In this document: in pieces, positions 47,621 to 56,192 of the stretch
Layout of the letters: the number at the start of each line of letters is the position of its first letter
Numbering within the stretch: the first letter of the stretch is position 1
Origin: Candidatus Bathyarchaeia archaeon
GTDB lineage: Archaea > Thermoproteota > Bathyarchaeia > Bathyarchaeales > Bathycorpusculaceae
Direction: 5' to 3'
Assembly: GCA_038880555.1 (NCBI GenBank)
Contig: JAVZRN010000003.1
Span: forward strand, 108,893 to 172,892
Length of the DNA stretch: 64,000 bases
Notes under the pieces: generated by a model
The model's input: only the letters and a program-made list of their open reading frames with translations
Told to the model about the DNA's origin: nothing
Databases searched by the model: none
Translations under genes and position numbers: made by a program

Positions 47621-47756
47621 ACCTCATGGTTTCTATGGCGTTTTCGATTTTTGGGTCTGAAATTGGAAGGTTTAGGATATAATCGGCGATTTTTCTGGCT
47701 TCTTGCGGGTTTTTGGCTCCCACTACAAGAATTATTTCAATTAGGTATTTTGGCAT
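47583..47756 (-). CDS. Small provirus protein (57 residues)
   Basis: Starts at the ATG at 47756, sharing TAATG with the stop of the previous gene and preceded by GAGGCGA. Sequence MPKYLIEIILVVGAKNPQEA suggests a small alpha/beta protein. A longer upstream frame exists but would ignore this coupled start. Function unknown. Confidence 0.55.
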   Translation of the reverse strand: MPKYLIEIILVVGAKNPQEARKIADYILNLPISDPKIENAIETMRYEEIVQIKNPRA

Positions 47757-47971
47757 TATTTGGTCGCCTCTCTTAGAATTTGGTTGATTTCGCTGAGGGC
47801 TTTGTTCGGAATTTTTGTTGGTTTTGCGTGGATTTTGAGTGTGGTTAAGTCGAAGACTCCATATGTCCAGGACATGCCAGTTATTACGTTGCCTTGCCGG
47901 TCTGCAAAAACGTGCAGCGACCAACGCTTGTCGATGCGCCGATTAAATAGGGGATAATATGGGTATGGCAT
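47756..47971 (-). CDS. Small provirus protein (71 residues)
   Basis: Starts at ATG 47971 inside a TAATG overlap with the gene before it. Aromatic-rich N-terminus (MPYPYYPLFNRR), then a beta-type segment LHVFADRQGNVITGMSW and a C-terminal helix. No family recognised. Translationally coupled on both sides. Confidence 0.55.
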   Translation of the reverse strand: MPYPYYPLFNRRIDKRWSLHVFADRQGNVITGMSWTYGVFDLTTLKIHAKPTKIPNKALSEINQILREATK

Positions 47972-48288
47972 TAGGCTGCCTCCAAAGCTTTTATTAATAC
48001 GCCGCATGGGTAGGTGTCGGGCGCAACTTTCTCGATTTTGCAGTTTAGCAGTTTGTTTTGGGCTTTGCTTAAAACTCCAACTTCGTTTTTCTTTCCGTTC
48101 CACTTTATATATTGTTCCACATGTTGATATAGCAGGAGCAAGTCGAGGCTTCCACCGTTAAGCTCAAACAACTCTGGGTCCTTTGCCTTTAATTTTCTAA
48201 GCCTTCGAATCTTTGCTAACGCCTGCTGGATTGTTATTTCAAAACCATCTTTATCCAAAAGGATACTTTTATTTTTAAATTTGGACAT
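47971..48288 (-). CDS. Small provirus protein (about 105 residues)
   Basis: The ATG at 48288 is preferred to the one six bases upstream because GAGGT is then at normal spacing. Lys-rich N-terminus, helical middle (IQQALAKIRRLRKLKAKDPELF). First gene of a five-gene leftward cascade whose promoter region is 48295-48530. Function unknown; early viral regulator is only a guess. Confidence 0.55.
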   Translation of the reverse strand: MSKFKNKSILLDKDGFEITIQQALAKIRRLRKLKAKDPELFELNGGSLDLLLLYQHVEQYIKWNGKKNEVGVLSKAQNKLLNCKIEKVAPDTYPCGVLIKALEAA

Positions 48289-48349
48289 TTCCATTACCTC
48301 GAAAAGAAGTTAGCCTAATTCTCTAAATTTGACTTAGAATAGCCATCAA

Positions 48350-48464
48350 GTGAAAAATAAAGCGTGAAAAATGCGGATTTCACCTGACGGCGCAGAAAAA
48401 CAGATTTTCAATGTGAAATCTCAAAGCATAGAGGCTTAATATTTCAGTTATTGCGTGAAAACGC
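48350..48464. repeat. GTGAAAA-type direct and inverted repeats upstream of the small-gene cascade
   Basis: GTGAAAAAT occurs at 48350 and 48364, GTGAAATC at 48413 and GTGAAAACG at 48455; TTTCAC at 48378-48383 forms inverted pairs with GTGAAA at 48364 and with GTGAAATC at 48413. GCGTGAAAA is repeated at 48362 and 48453. The region is gene-free (48295-48530). It could be an operator array for the leftward cascade or part of a replication origin. Confidence 0.5.
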
Positions 48465-48530
48465 ACATTTAGTTCGTTGAAACGTGCTGACAGAGAAATT
48501 CTGCAACTGCACATTTGCTTCCATTGATAT

Positions 48531-49175
48531 TTAAAGCAGTGGGAAAATTCTGATGTTTTGCCATTTTTTATTCTCTATAATTTTTTCCATTATCCTGTTG
48601 TCATAACCCTCTTTTTTGACGAGCAACCCCATTATTGCTTCCTTAGGTATATTAACAATAGGTAAGCCGTAGAGCCCAGAGAAGCGAATGCGTATTCTGA
48701 CTACGTGGCAGTTATGGAAAGGCCATAATCTCTTACGAGGTTTACCAGCTATATCGTATTTCCAGCATTCGGATGGAGGAGGTCTATCTTTGCTGAAATC
48801 CCATTCCTCAACATCAACAACATTATCCTCACCAAAGTGATTTTTGATTCTACGTTTATTAAGAATAATTCCAAACTCATATTTTCTGGACGATTCTTCG
48901 CAGTATATTTTTAACGCTTCATAAAATTCATCATCAACTTGGTAGCAATTAAAACATGGAATCGGCGAAAGTTTACCCCTTTGGCTTCTAATACCGTGAC
49001 CGGTAGTGCCTTTAACAACCCAATTGGGCGAATCACTATGCAAATTAAAATAAGCATAATCAACCTTTGTATAATACGGTTTCTGCTTACCTTCTGCTTC
49101 ATAAAAATGACAAAGAAGACCACGGCCACTTCTATGGGTCTCTACCCATCTCTTAAACCTAGTTAGTTCCTTCAT
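48531..49175 (-). CDS. Provirus protein of unknown function (214 residues)
   Basis: A soluble protein of 214 residues with several histidines and cysteines (CFNCYQVDDEF, CHVVRIRIRFSG) and the motif HFGEDNVVDVEEWDFSKD. No membrane helices. I cannot place it in a family. ATG start at 49175. It stands alone between the repeat region on its left and a divergent nuclease gene on its right. Confidence 0.55.
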   Translation of the reverse strand: MKELTRFKRWVETHRSGRGLLCHFYEAEGKQKPYYTKVDYAYFNLHSDSPNWVVKGTTGHGIRSQRGKLSPIPCFNCYQVDDEFYEALKIYCEESSRKYEFGIILNKRRIKNHFGEDNVVDVEEWDFSKDRPPPSECWKYDIAGKPRKRLWPFHNCHVVRIRIRFSGLYGLPIVNIPKEAIMGLLVKKEGYDNRIMEKIIENKKWQNIRIFPLL

Positions 49176-49329
49176 AGGTAGTGAAAGATACCTATAAAAA
49201 TTAAAAATTTGCTATTACTTGTGTAGTTTGCCTAAAAGTCTCGTCAATAAAGAATAGCTTGGCTATTTATTAAAATTCCAAAAGACCGGTAAAGAGTTTT
49301 ATGCGTATGATCCTAAAAACTTTGTAGGG

Positions 49330-49809
49330 ATGCAAATGGTATCAAAAGTTGCTCTTGTAGATTACCTCAAAACACAGTCAGAGATATATTGTGAGTGCCC
49401 ATTTTGCAGCGAGATTTTCAGGTTGAATGAGGCAAAATTAATGTTTGGTAAGAAGGCGAAAAAGGACTTACTTGATCGGCTTCGAGAGTTAAAAAGCGAA
49501 TTTGAAAGACGCTTAGAGGAGGAAAGAGAAGATGCCAGAAAAAGGAGTAGAGCAGTTTCAAAGGGAATGATGCTGGAAAATATTTGTCCATATCTGCCAA
49601 ATTTTAAGCATCACCCGAGAGATGCCAGATTTATTGGGGATCCCATAGATTTTGTAATTTTTGACGGCCTTTTCTCAAAGGGAAGAATCTCTGAAGTAGT
49701 TGTAGCCGAAGTAAAATCTGGTAACGCTACATTAAATGATGTAGAAAAAAGCATAAAACGTGCAATAGAAAAAGGTCGCGTCGATTTCGAATTACTCCGA
49801 ATAAAATGA
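49330..49809 (+). CDS. Holliday junction resolvase-like endonuclease
   Basis: A 159-residue protein of the Endonuc_Holl type (predicted endonucleases distantly related to archaeal Holliday junction resolvases). A CxxC pair near residue 22 (CECPFC), a charged coiled coil, then the PD-(D/E)xK core: RFIGDPIDFVIFDG and VVVAEVKSG give the D and E-x-K residues. In a provirus it could resolve replication or recombination intermediates before packaging. Starts at 49330 or an ATG three codons later. Confidence 0.7.
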   Translation: MQMVSKVALVDYLKTQSEIYCECPFCSEIFRLNEAKLMFGKKAKKDLLDRLRELKSEFERRLEEEREDARKRSRAVSKGMMLENICPYLPNFKHHPRDARFIGDPIDFVIFDGLFSKGRISEVVVAEVKSGNATLNDVEKSIKRAIEKGRVDFELLRIK

Positions 49810-49997
49810 AATAAAATGACATAGTTGCAATTTCCATTAGCGATGACTAAGGAAGTAATCGGCAAGATTTCATAAAGTTAATGTTGGATTAATTTTTTAC
49901 ACTATCTAGCAAGCTTGTAGCCTAAACCCAGAAATACTTTCTTTACCATGGTTATTATAATAATAAAGACTTGAATTGTGGCAAAGGGCCGAAGGAT

Positions 49998-50618
49998 ATG
50001 TTCAACTTAGCTTACATCAAATTTGTCGCGTCTTCTATTCTTATAATTCTGGGCGTCCTTTTGGTTTTAGAATTTTTTGCTCCAGTAATGGAAAATATAA
50101 AACAAGATGTTTGGATAAAGGAGAATCCATCTGAGCCTCCTGTTGCTATTCTACTGTTTGTTTTTAACTCCAAGTGGGGCTTTTTCTCAAATAGTCCAAT
50201 TCATGTTAAAGTTCAAATGTGGGTTACAGTAGGCGAAAATGTAACAGAGGTTGCAATATGCTTCCCAGACGCTTATGCTTATCCCATCAACCAAACTCCT
50301 GGCAGGCCGCCAAATGCAGGGTGGATTCCTATAAGAAAAGAGAATAATTTCACTGGCGAAGGAGACATAATATTCACTTATCCTGGCGCCTTTGGTTATA
50401 TAATCTACTCAGAAGGAAAGCCTGTATACTACGCTGCGGATCAAGAAATAATACAAATCTCTCCTCCGGAAAATCTGTCACAACTGAAAATCACCGTTTA
50501 CAGTGTAGGAATAGCTTTAATATCGCTGGGGCTTTCCGTTTTGATATTACCGAAAATAAGGACTGCGAAAAAGAGAAAAACCAATAAAAGGAAACTCAAA
50601 CATAAAACAACAAAATAA
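49998..50618 (+). CDS. Two-span membrane protein with small ectodomain
   Basis: About 206 residues from the ATG at 49998, chosen for the GAAGG site just upstream. An N-terminal membrane helix, a beta-rich ectodomain of about 120 residues with NVTEVAICFPDAYAYP, a second helix near the C-terminus, and a strongly basic tail (KKRKTNKRK). Not recognised. Could be a virion membrane or superinfection factor, or a host-type envelope protein carried by the provirus. Confidence 0.55.
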   Translation: MFNLAYIKFVASSILIILGVLLVLEFFAPVMENIKQDVWIKENPSEPPVAILLFVFNSKWGFFSNSPIHVKVQMWVTVGENVTEVAICFPDAYAYPINQTPGRPPNAGWIPIRKENNFTGEGDIIFTYPGAFGYIIYSEGKPVYYAADQEIIQISPPENLSQLKITVYSVGIALISLGLSVLILPKIRTAKKRKTNKRKLKHKTTK

Positions 50619-50676
50619 ACTAGAATAATGATATTTTCTGTTAGTAACGTCTTACGGAAAGTAATTTTTGAGCGCC

Positions 50677-52122
50677 TCAAGCATGCCAAAATAGGTAGAC
50701 TTTCGTTTGAATTAGAAAGCCGCAGACTTTGATTAGAAGGGCAAGCCTTTTGAGGCTTGCTTTTCTCACTTCTTCAATGTAGGCTTGCTTTTTTCCGAAG
50801 GGTATATGGGAGAAAAAGTATTTTATAAATCGTGCGTGACTATGCTTTATGAATGTTTCTTTAATTGTTTCTACTTCTGTTTCGTTTAGGGTTTGAAGCT
50901 TGTTGTAAACGTATTTTTCGCTTCCAAGCAGGTGAACGTTGAAGCCAAGTCGCTGTAAGGTTTCCGCTATTTTTATGGCTTGTTTTGGTGGTGGCTGTTC
51001 GACTAGTTTTTGCATTCCTGCTTTTTCAGCGAAGGGGTTGTATCTCGCCATAACTGCTGGCATTTCCACATACGGTGTGCCCGTTAAAGGTAATGTTTCC
51101 TTTACAAGTTTTATGCCTAAGCCTATTGTTCGATATTTTGGATGCACAACGACACGGCTAATTATGCTAAGTTTCTCGTTTAGTTCTTTCATGGTCATTT
51201 TTGGCAGGACAAGCCTACGACCAAAGCATGTTGGTGGCGGATGGGCATAAACGATTACTCCGCATAGTTCTTCGTCACGTTTTAAGCAGAAAATTTTTCG
51301 TGGCCCAGCTATTTTGTGGCTTCTATAATGGAATCCCGCAAGCCTTCGCCAATCTTCAGTTGTGCCTTCCTCTATGCGCATTTCCTTGACAAGGCTACAT
51401 TCTTTGGCTGGAACGTTTGGGTAATAGTTTACGGTTATTTCTTTGCCGAACCGCTTGTGAATATGCACGCTTGGGTTTAAGTCTTCAAATAAGTCCGTGT
51501 GAGTTGTTGCTGCCAAAACCGCTTTTCCATTCTGCCTTGCAAGCTTTTGAAGGTTATACGCCACAATTTTAGCTGTGTCACGGTCAAGTGTAGCAACAAA
51601 CTCGTCCAAAATCCAGAACTGCGCTTGGCTTTCAATCATTTTTGCGATTTTGTAGCGGTATTTTTGTCCGTCGCTTAGCTGTTCATACGTGCGCAAGAAC
51701 AGAAAAGCATCATTTAACCCTACTCTGCTGAGAAGCTCAAAGGCTTCCTCAAGAGACTTGCCAACAGTTTCTATTAAGGGCTTGTTTGGTTCAGGCTTAA
51801 TGTCAGCAATATTTATGCATGTTAAGCCCAAATCTTGCCTTATGTCCTTTTCCAAAGCCTTTAGCAAAACGCTTTTTCCACTTCCACTATCACCCGTAAT
51901 ATAAACAATGTCTGTAGGCCCAATCTTCAACTCAACATTATCATAAATAATGAATTTTTCCCACTTATCCAAGCCGAGCCCGAAGGCTTCAGCCACGCCT
52001 ATAACACGGTCTGTTGGCTCTGGGGCTGCAGTTTCATAGCCTATGTTTATTATGAATTTGCCTGTTTTGTGGTCGTATCTGCGTTTGAGGCTGTGGATAC
52101 GGAAAAACTCGCGACGTCTCAT
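50677..52122 (-). CDS. ABC-type ATPase fused to GNAT acetyltransferase domain (COG2401-like)
   Basis: About 481 residues from the ATG at 52122, which shares ATGA with the terminase stop. Residues 40-240 are an ABC-type ATPase: Walker A GDSGSGKS at 77-84, signature-like LSDGQ at 149-153, Walker B FWILDE at 169-174, and an H-loop TTH near 207. Residues 260-370 look like a GNAT domain with VVVHPKYRTIGLGIKLV carrying the acetyl-CoA-binding R/Q-x-x-G-x-G/A motif. No membrane segments, so it is not a transporter. This is the architecture of COG2401. Coupling to TerL suggests a packaging or DNA-related role; the substrate is unknown. Confidence 0.8.
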   Translation of the reverse strand: MRRREFFRIHSLKRRYDHKTGKFIINIGYETAAPEPTDRVIGVAEAFGLGLDKWEKFIIYDNVELKIGPTDIVYITGDSGSGKSVLLKALEKDIRQDLGLTCINIADIKPEPNKPLIETVGKSLEEAFELLSRVGLNDAFLFLRTYEQLSDGQKYRYKIAKMIESQAQFWILDEFVATLDRDTAKIVAYNLQKLARQNGKAVLAATTHTDLFEDLNPSVHIHKRFGKEITVNYYPNVPAKECSLVKEMRIEEGTTEDWRRLAGFHYRSHKIAGPRKIFCLKRDEELCGVIVYAHPPPTCFGRRLVLPKMTMKELNEKLSIISRVVVHPKYRTIGLGIKLVKETLPLTGTPYVEMPAVMARYNPFAEKAGMQKLVEQPPPKQAIKIAETLQRLGFNVHLLGSEKYVYNKLQTLNETEVETIKETFIKHSHARFIKYFFSHIPFGKKQAYIEEVRKASLKRLALLIKVCGFLIQTKVYLFWHA

Positions 52123-53546
52123 CTCGTTACGCCTGTCGCTTGATGTTGGCGAAGTCTGTCCCGTAATTTCTGCAGTTTTATTTTGCCCATGGAGGCTATG
52201 CGTGGGATTATCCAAATCTTGGGTTGCGGTTCTGTTCTTGTGGCGTAGACGGCTAGGGCTAGGCTCCAGAAGCGGTCGTCGTTTGTGCCTTCTGGATGGT
52301 TGAACTTTATTTTTCCGTCTTTTGTTAACTCGAAGCGTTCAATGTTTAGCTCTGCGATTAGGTCGGAGTCGTATGGGATTTTGAGCCTTTTTTCAATCAT
52401 GCATTGTTTAAGCCATTGAGCCATTTCCTGTTTTGTTTCTATGGTGAATTTTATGCCTTCTGTTTCGGCTATGCCGGCGTTAATCATGTCTTCGACTATG
52501 TAGTCGCCTACTCCGCTCATGTCCACGAGAACTTTGTTTATTGTTTGCCATCTGTCACATAGCGTCTTAACATAGCCTATGACGCTTGCGTAGGGCGTCC
52601 GTAGTGGGAAGCGGTGCAGGTGGATTAATTTTATAGAGGAATCTTCTATTTGGACGACGGACAACACGCTGTAGTCTTGGTATTTGCCCAGGTCAAGTCC
52701 AGCATAAAATTCTCCTGTGGCAAGCTCTTCAAAATCATAGTATTCAAGTTCGTGGTCTATGCAGCTTGTGATTAGGGCTTGGCTTAGCCAGACGTTTTCG
52801 TCTTCAGCCCATTCCGCCATCATTTCTCTGCGCCAACGCCAAGGGTCTCCTTCATACTCTTTGCGTTTTTTGTCGAGCCATTCTTGGGTTATTGGTCCTT
52901 TCTGTTCCAGCACTTGCTGGTATGTTATGTGGCTTGTTTTAAAATGCTTAAAGGCTGGGTCGTGGAAGATTTTCCAGAATAGGCTGTCTGTGTGCCAAGG
53001 TGTGCTTGAGGCTATGAATTTTCCGTTGGTTGTAGCCAACGTGAAGCTTATGGCGTCATACATTTCCTCATCGTTCGCGATGAAGTTCAATTCATCAGCA
53101 TAGACGCAGTGAAGCGTAAAACCACGCAGGTTGTTTGGGTTGTTTGGAAAAGCCTGAATTACGCTGCCGTTTTTTAATCGCACAATTGATCTTTGTGGCG
53201 GATAAAACAGGCCTTTTGGAAGTTTGGTTCTGAAATAGTTTATTTTTGTTATGGGAATCATTGATTGGCGCCATGAAGGGCCAACGATTGCTATTTGCAC
53301 TCCAGGATGTGTCAAAGCGTAATGTAGTAGCCAAGCCGCTATAAGATGGGTTTTTCCGCTTTGGCGGCACCAACGCAAAGCCACATCGTTATATTGTTCA
53401 ATTAATTTAGCTGCTTCACGCTGATATTCTGTCAGCTTTAAACCGAGAAACTGTTGGCAAAACTGCACAAAATCTTTTGGTATTTCTGTGGCTTTGGCTT
53501 TCTGTTCTTCAAGCCATTCTTTTTCAATTTCCTTTGCTCGTTTCAT
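52119..53546 (-). CDS. Terminase large subunit
   Basis: The DNA-packaging motor, about 475 residues from the ATG at 53546 (a GTG at 53564 is also possible). ATPase: Walker A-like CRQSGKTH at 60-67, Walker B CVYADE at about 147-152, coupling motif ASSTPW. Nuclease: FYAGLDLGKYQDYS, VLVDMSGVGD and DDRFWSLALA supply the three acidic sites of the RNase H-like domain that cuts genome concatemers. The start overlaps the small subunit gene by 23 nt. This gene is the firmest proof that the region is a tailed virus. Confidence 0.9.
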   Translation of the reverse strand: MKRAKEIEKEWLEEQKAKATEIPKDFVQFCQQFLGLKLTEYQREAAKLIEQYNDVALRWCRQSGKTHLIAAWLLHYALTHPGVQIAIVGPSWRQSMIPITKINYFRTKLPKGLFYPPQRSIVRLKNGSVIQAFPNNPNNLRGFTLHCVYADELNFIANDEEMYDAISFTLATTNGKFIASSTPWHTDSLFWKIFHDPAFKHFKTSHITYQQVLEQKGPITQEWLDKKRKEYEGDPWRWRREMMAEWAEDENVWLSQALITSCIDHELEYYDFEELATGEFYAGLDLGKYQDYSVLSVVQIEDSSIKLIHLHRFPLRTPYASVIGYVKTLCDRWQTINKVLVDMSGVGDYIVEDMINAGIAETEGIKFTIETKQEMAQWLKQCMIEKRLKIPYDSDLIAELNIERFELTKDGKIKFNHPEGTNDDRFWSLALAVYATRTEPQPKIWIIPRIASMGKIKLQKLRDRLRQHQATGVTR

Positions 53547-53853
53547 TATGCTCTTTAGACTCACGCATCATACGCTCCAGATTTTCAAGGTATTCCATTG
53601 CCTTGGCCTCGTCGAAGCTTTTGGAGAGGCTGTTCATAACTTGGCTTAGATAGCCCATTATCCTCATCCAGTTTTGAGCCTCTTCAACCGTTATGCCCTG
53701 GGCTTTGGCGGCTTCTTTGGCTATGTGGAACATGGCTTCAAGCTCATCCATAAGCCTGACACGAAGGCTTTGCGTATCCTTTTTCACAAGCCTTGAGGCT
53801 ACCTTGACTTTCTGCAGAAAACTTGACCTATACCTACCCCCTATAGCTTTCAC
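53524..53853 (-). CDS. Probable terminase small subunit
   Basis: A 109-residue, charged, all-helical protein with a GTG start preceded by GGGAGGGG. The helix-rich sequence (RLMDELEAMFHIAKEAAKA, EEAQNWMRIMGYLSQVM) and its position immediately before and overlapping the large terminase fit TerS, which recognises DNA and regulates the motor. There is no clear HTH, so the call rests mainly on position. Confidence 0.6.
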   Translation of the reverse strand: MKAIGGRYRSSFLQKVKVASRLVKKDTQSLRVRLMDELEAMFHIAKEAAKAQGITVEEAQNWMRIMGYLSQVMNSLSKSFDEAKAMEYLENLERMMRESKEHNETSKGN

Positions 53854-53867
53854 CTACCCCTCCCCTT

Positions 53868-54125
53868 CTATGTTTTCTGGGAAAGAAAAATGCCTGTTAT
53901 ATTGCCCACCAAGCCAGCAATCACAGTGAAAATTTCGCTGTTCCACCTTCCCAAAACAACCAGATGCACGGCTTCAAGGGCTGTTAGGCATGCGACCATG
54001 CCGAGGCTGAAGTAAACAGCATAAACAAGCCTCTCGCTCGGCTGTATGATGATAATTTCCTGTTTTCCTCTAGGCCCTTTCCGCTGGATAGTTTTTGTTA
54101 AAGCCTTTTTAATCCAGTCTGTCAT
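53868..54125 (-). CDS. Small two-helix membrane protein
   Basis: An 85-residue protein: basic N-terminus (KKALTKTIQRKGPRGKQ) then two membrane helices (residues 32-52 and 63-80). Size and topology are holin-like, though position between tail and terminase genes would also allow a structural or assembly role. The start overlaps the preceding gene by 17 nt. Confidence 0.55.
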   Translation of the reverse strand: MTDWIKKALTKTIQRKGPRGKQEIIIIQPSERLVYAVYFSLGMVACLTALEAVHLVVLGRWNSEIFTVIAGLVGNITGIFLSQKT

Positions 54126-54516
54126 GGTTTCTCACTTTCTGCTGTCTTGTGCGCTGCGGAAAAGTGCGCCTTCCACCCAGCAAGAAGCTGTTAAGCAAGG
54201 CTTTAGCCTCGTCAACAGGCACATGGTTTTTAGCTATAACGGTAATGTTAGCTGTCCAAGAAACTGGAATGGCTGTATAGTCAATGTCATACAAGCCATC
54301 AGCATACCGGAAGTTGTTCTGCCCAAGGATTATGTGCTTGGCTCTTTCGCCCAAAACGCCTAAAAATATGCCCCAACTCTGAACTGGAACATCTATGGCG
54401 CGGACGCCCCCGCTAAGGCTTTTGCCAACAGAAGCATCGTTCCACTCAACACGGATTAAATCTCCAACTTGAAGCTGCCTAATCTGTTTCAAAATCTCAC
54501 TCTTCATTTTAATCAC
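54109..54516 (-). CDS. Small soluble virion-operon protein
   Basis: A 135-residue protein with a beta-type middle; the LQVGDLIRVEWNDASVGK segment suggests an SH3- or OB-like barrel. No family assigned. It overlaps the tail hub gene by 4 nt and the membrane protein gene by 17 nt, so it is part of the operon. Possibly a baseplate or tail-tip accessory protein. Confidence 0.5.
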   Translation of the reverse strand: MIKMKSEILKQIRQLQVGDLIRVEWNDASVGKSLSGGVRAIDVPVQSWGIFLGVLGERAKHIILGQNNFRYADGLYDIDYTAIPVSWTANITVIAKNHVPVDEAKALLNSFLLGGRRTFPQRTRQQKVRNHDRLD

Positions 54517-56192
54517 GCTCTTTTTAGGGTTGGAACCGCGCCTCTTCCAAGCTTGGTTCTGGAAAGTTTTTCAACAGTAACTGTTGTGCTGCGTAAACCG
54601 TAAAGATAATCAGCCAATAATGGCGGAGCCTTGCCAAGCTCCAGTGTGACTTCTAATGTTTGGGTTTTGGCATCAACATAGTATTGGACGGTTTCAACAC
54701 GGTAGTAGCCGCTTATGCCTTCGTTTGGAAGCTGAATATAGATTTTGTCTCCTGGGAGGATTGGCGTGTTTCCATAGTCCAGCACTGTGCTTCTGACAAC
54801 TATGTATTCGGCTGGGTCTTTAAGGTGGGCCAGCAATGCTCTGGCTCTTAATTGGCATTCATAATCGCTGTAAAGCTCTTCATCTGTTTCTGTGAGCTCT
54901 CTTAATCCATACAGGTTTTGGCTGTTGGTGTCTTCAACTGTGGATGAAAAACGGCAGTTTTCAAAAACTATGTGGTCAACCCACATCATTGCATATTCGC
55001 CGAGTTCGCCTGACTCTGGAAACTGCATGTAGAAGCCTATGCGGTTAATGTTGTTCCAGTCTGGGCTACCGTAAGGCGCCCAATACTCTTCAAGGCTTAA
55101 CTCAATCTTTTTCCAAGTGTTCGGCGAATCAACAAGGTCGTAAAGCAGCTCCCTATAATAATAGTTGTCTGCGTCTTTGTGAAGGCGCACTTGAATGGTT
55201 GAAGGGTTAACTCCGCTTCTGAAAGGCTGCCATTTAATCCAGAACCGCAGCTTCTTGAAGCCGTCAGGCTCTCTGGCTTTAATTGTGCTTGGCAAAATTC
55301 GATAAAAGCCAATTCTGTCTTTAGTTGTAGAGTTATAAACCCAGTTAACCCTAATAGAATTGCTGTCAGTGTAAATTTTCTCCCCGTCCTTGGAAACATG
55401 GTCTGGTATGTCGACAACATCATGGTCGTCATAATACGGATACCAATTGTCACAGGTCTCTGTTAAGCCATCTTCATTAACGTCTGAGGGTAACACCTTT
55501 TCGAGAGCGCCTAAAACTTTGATCCTATTACGAATCCTGAAAATGTCTTTCCGATATTCGCTATACTCAATCTGTTCTGAAAGGCTTACAGATGACGTTT
55601 TACTGTTTTTAGGGAAAAACTCAAATTTGCCGTCTGAAGCCACTCTGAAGTCGAAGCCTACAACGCCATTTTTGTCAGCGGACTCCGCAATATACTTGAT
55701 GATGTCCCAGACAGGCGTGTTCTCATATTCCAGCCACGTATAAGTTGTATCCGTAGCTTCAACAAGCTCTGTTCCGCCACGATTATGACTTAAACCCACG
55801 TAATAATCAAGCAGGTATTTGACTATGTCTTCGCCCTTCATGTTTTCAAAGGCGCCTGTAAAAACTCGGCGGAAGAGGCGTTCTCCCCAGCATCTGCCGC
55901 TAACCCTTGTGTAATGTTCTGTTGGCGTGGATTCATGCTTTATAGACTCAATACGGCATGTGATAAGCTGTGGAACATTTGTGCCTCTTCCAATGTCAAT
56001 ATGCCCATCCATGCCAACAGCCAAAGGAATGGAACCACTTGGACTGTATTTTCCATCCCAATTCTGCAATAGCAAGTCGAAGCTGCTAACTTCACGTGTG
56101 CAGCCTAAATGCACACGGCACTCGATAACATCGGATTGCGGTATGCCATATTGCCCGAAGGCTATAGCCATCTTTGGAATTTCAACGCTCAC
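54513..56192 (-). CDS. Tail hub/baseplate protein with inserted carbohydrate-binding-like domain
   Basis: A 559-residue structural protein (GTG start overlapping the tape-measure stop). Residues 1-235 and 425-559 look like a tail hub (gpD/gp27-type beta domains: IECRVHLGCTREVSSFDLLLQNW, GEDIVKYLLDYYVG, LPGDKIYIQLP). Residues about 240-418 form an independent jelly-roll with W-x-Y-x-x-D, LRFWIKWQPF, WKKIELSLEEYW and WVDHIVFENC, resembling carbohydrate-binding beta-sandwiches. Hubs sit at the tail tip, so this could be a receptor-binding element; that is inference. Confidence 0.65.
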   Translation of the reverse strand: MSVEIPKMAIAFGQYGIPQSDVIECRVHLGCTREVSSFDLLLQNWDGKYSPSGSIPLAVGMDGHIDIGRGTNVPQLITCRIESIKHESTPTEHYTRVSGRCWGERLFRRVFTGAFENMKGEDIVKYLLDYYVGLSHNRGGTELVEATDTTYTWLEYENTPVWDIIKYIAESADKNGVVGFDFRVASDGKFEFFPKNSKTSSVSLSEQIEYSEYRKDIFRIRNRIKVLGALEKVLPSDVNEDGLTETCDNWYPYYDDHDVVDIPDHVSKDGEKIYTDSNSIRVNWVYNSTTKDRIGFYRILPSTIKAREPDGFKKLRFWIKWQPFRSGVNPSTIQVRLHKDADNYYYRELLYDLVDSPNTWKKIELSLEEYWAPYGSPDWNNINRIGFYMQFPESGELGEYAMMWVDHIVFENCRFSSTVEDTNSQNLYGLRELTETDEELYSDYECQLRARALLAHLKDPAEYIVVRSTVLDYGNTPILPGDKIYIQLPNEGISGYYRVETVQYYVDAKTQTLEVTLELGKAPPLLADYLYGLRSTTVTVEKLSRTKLGRGAVPTLKRA

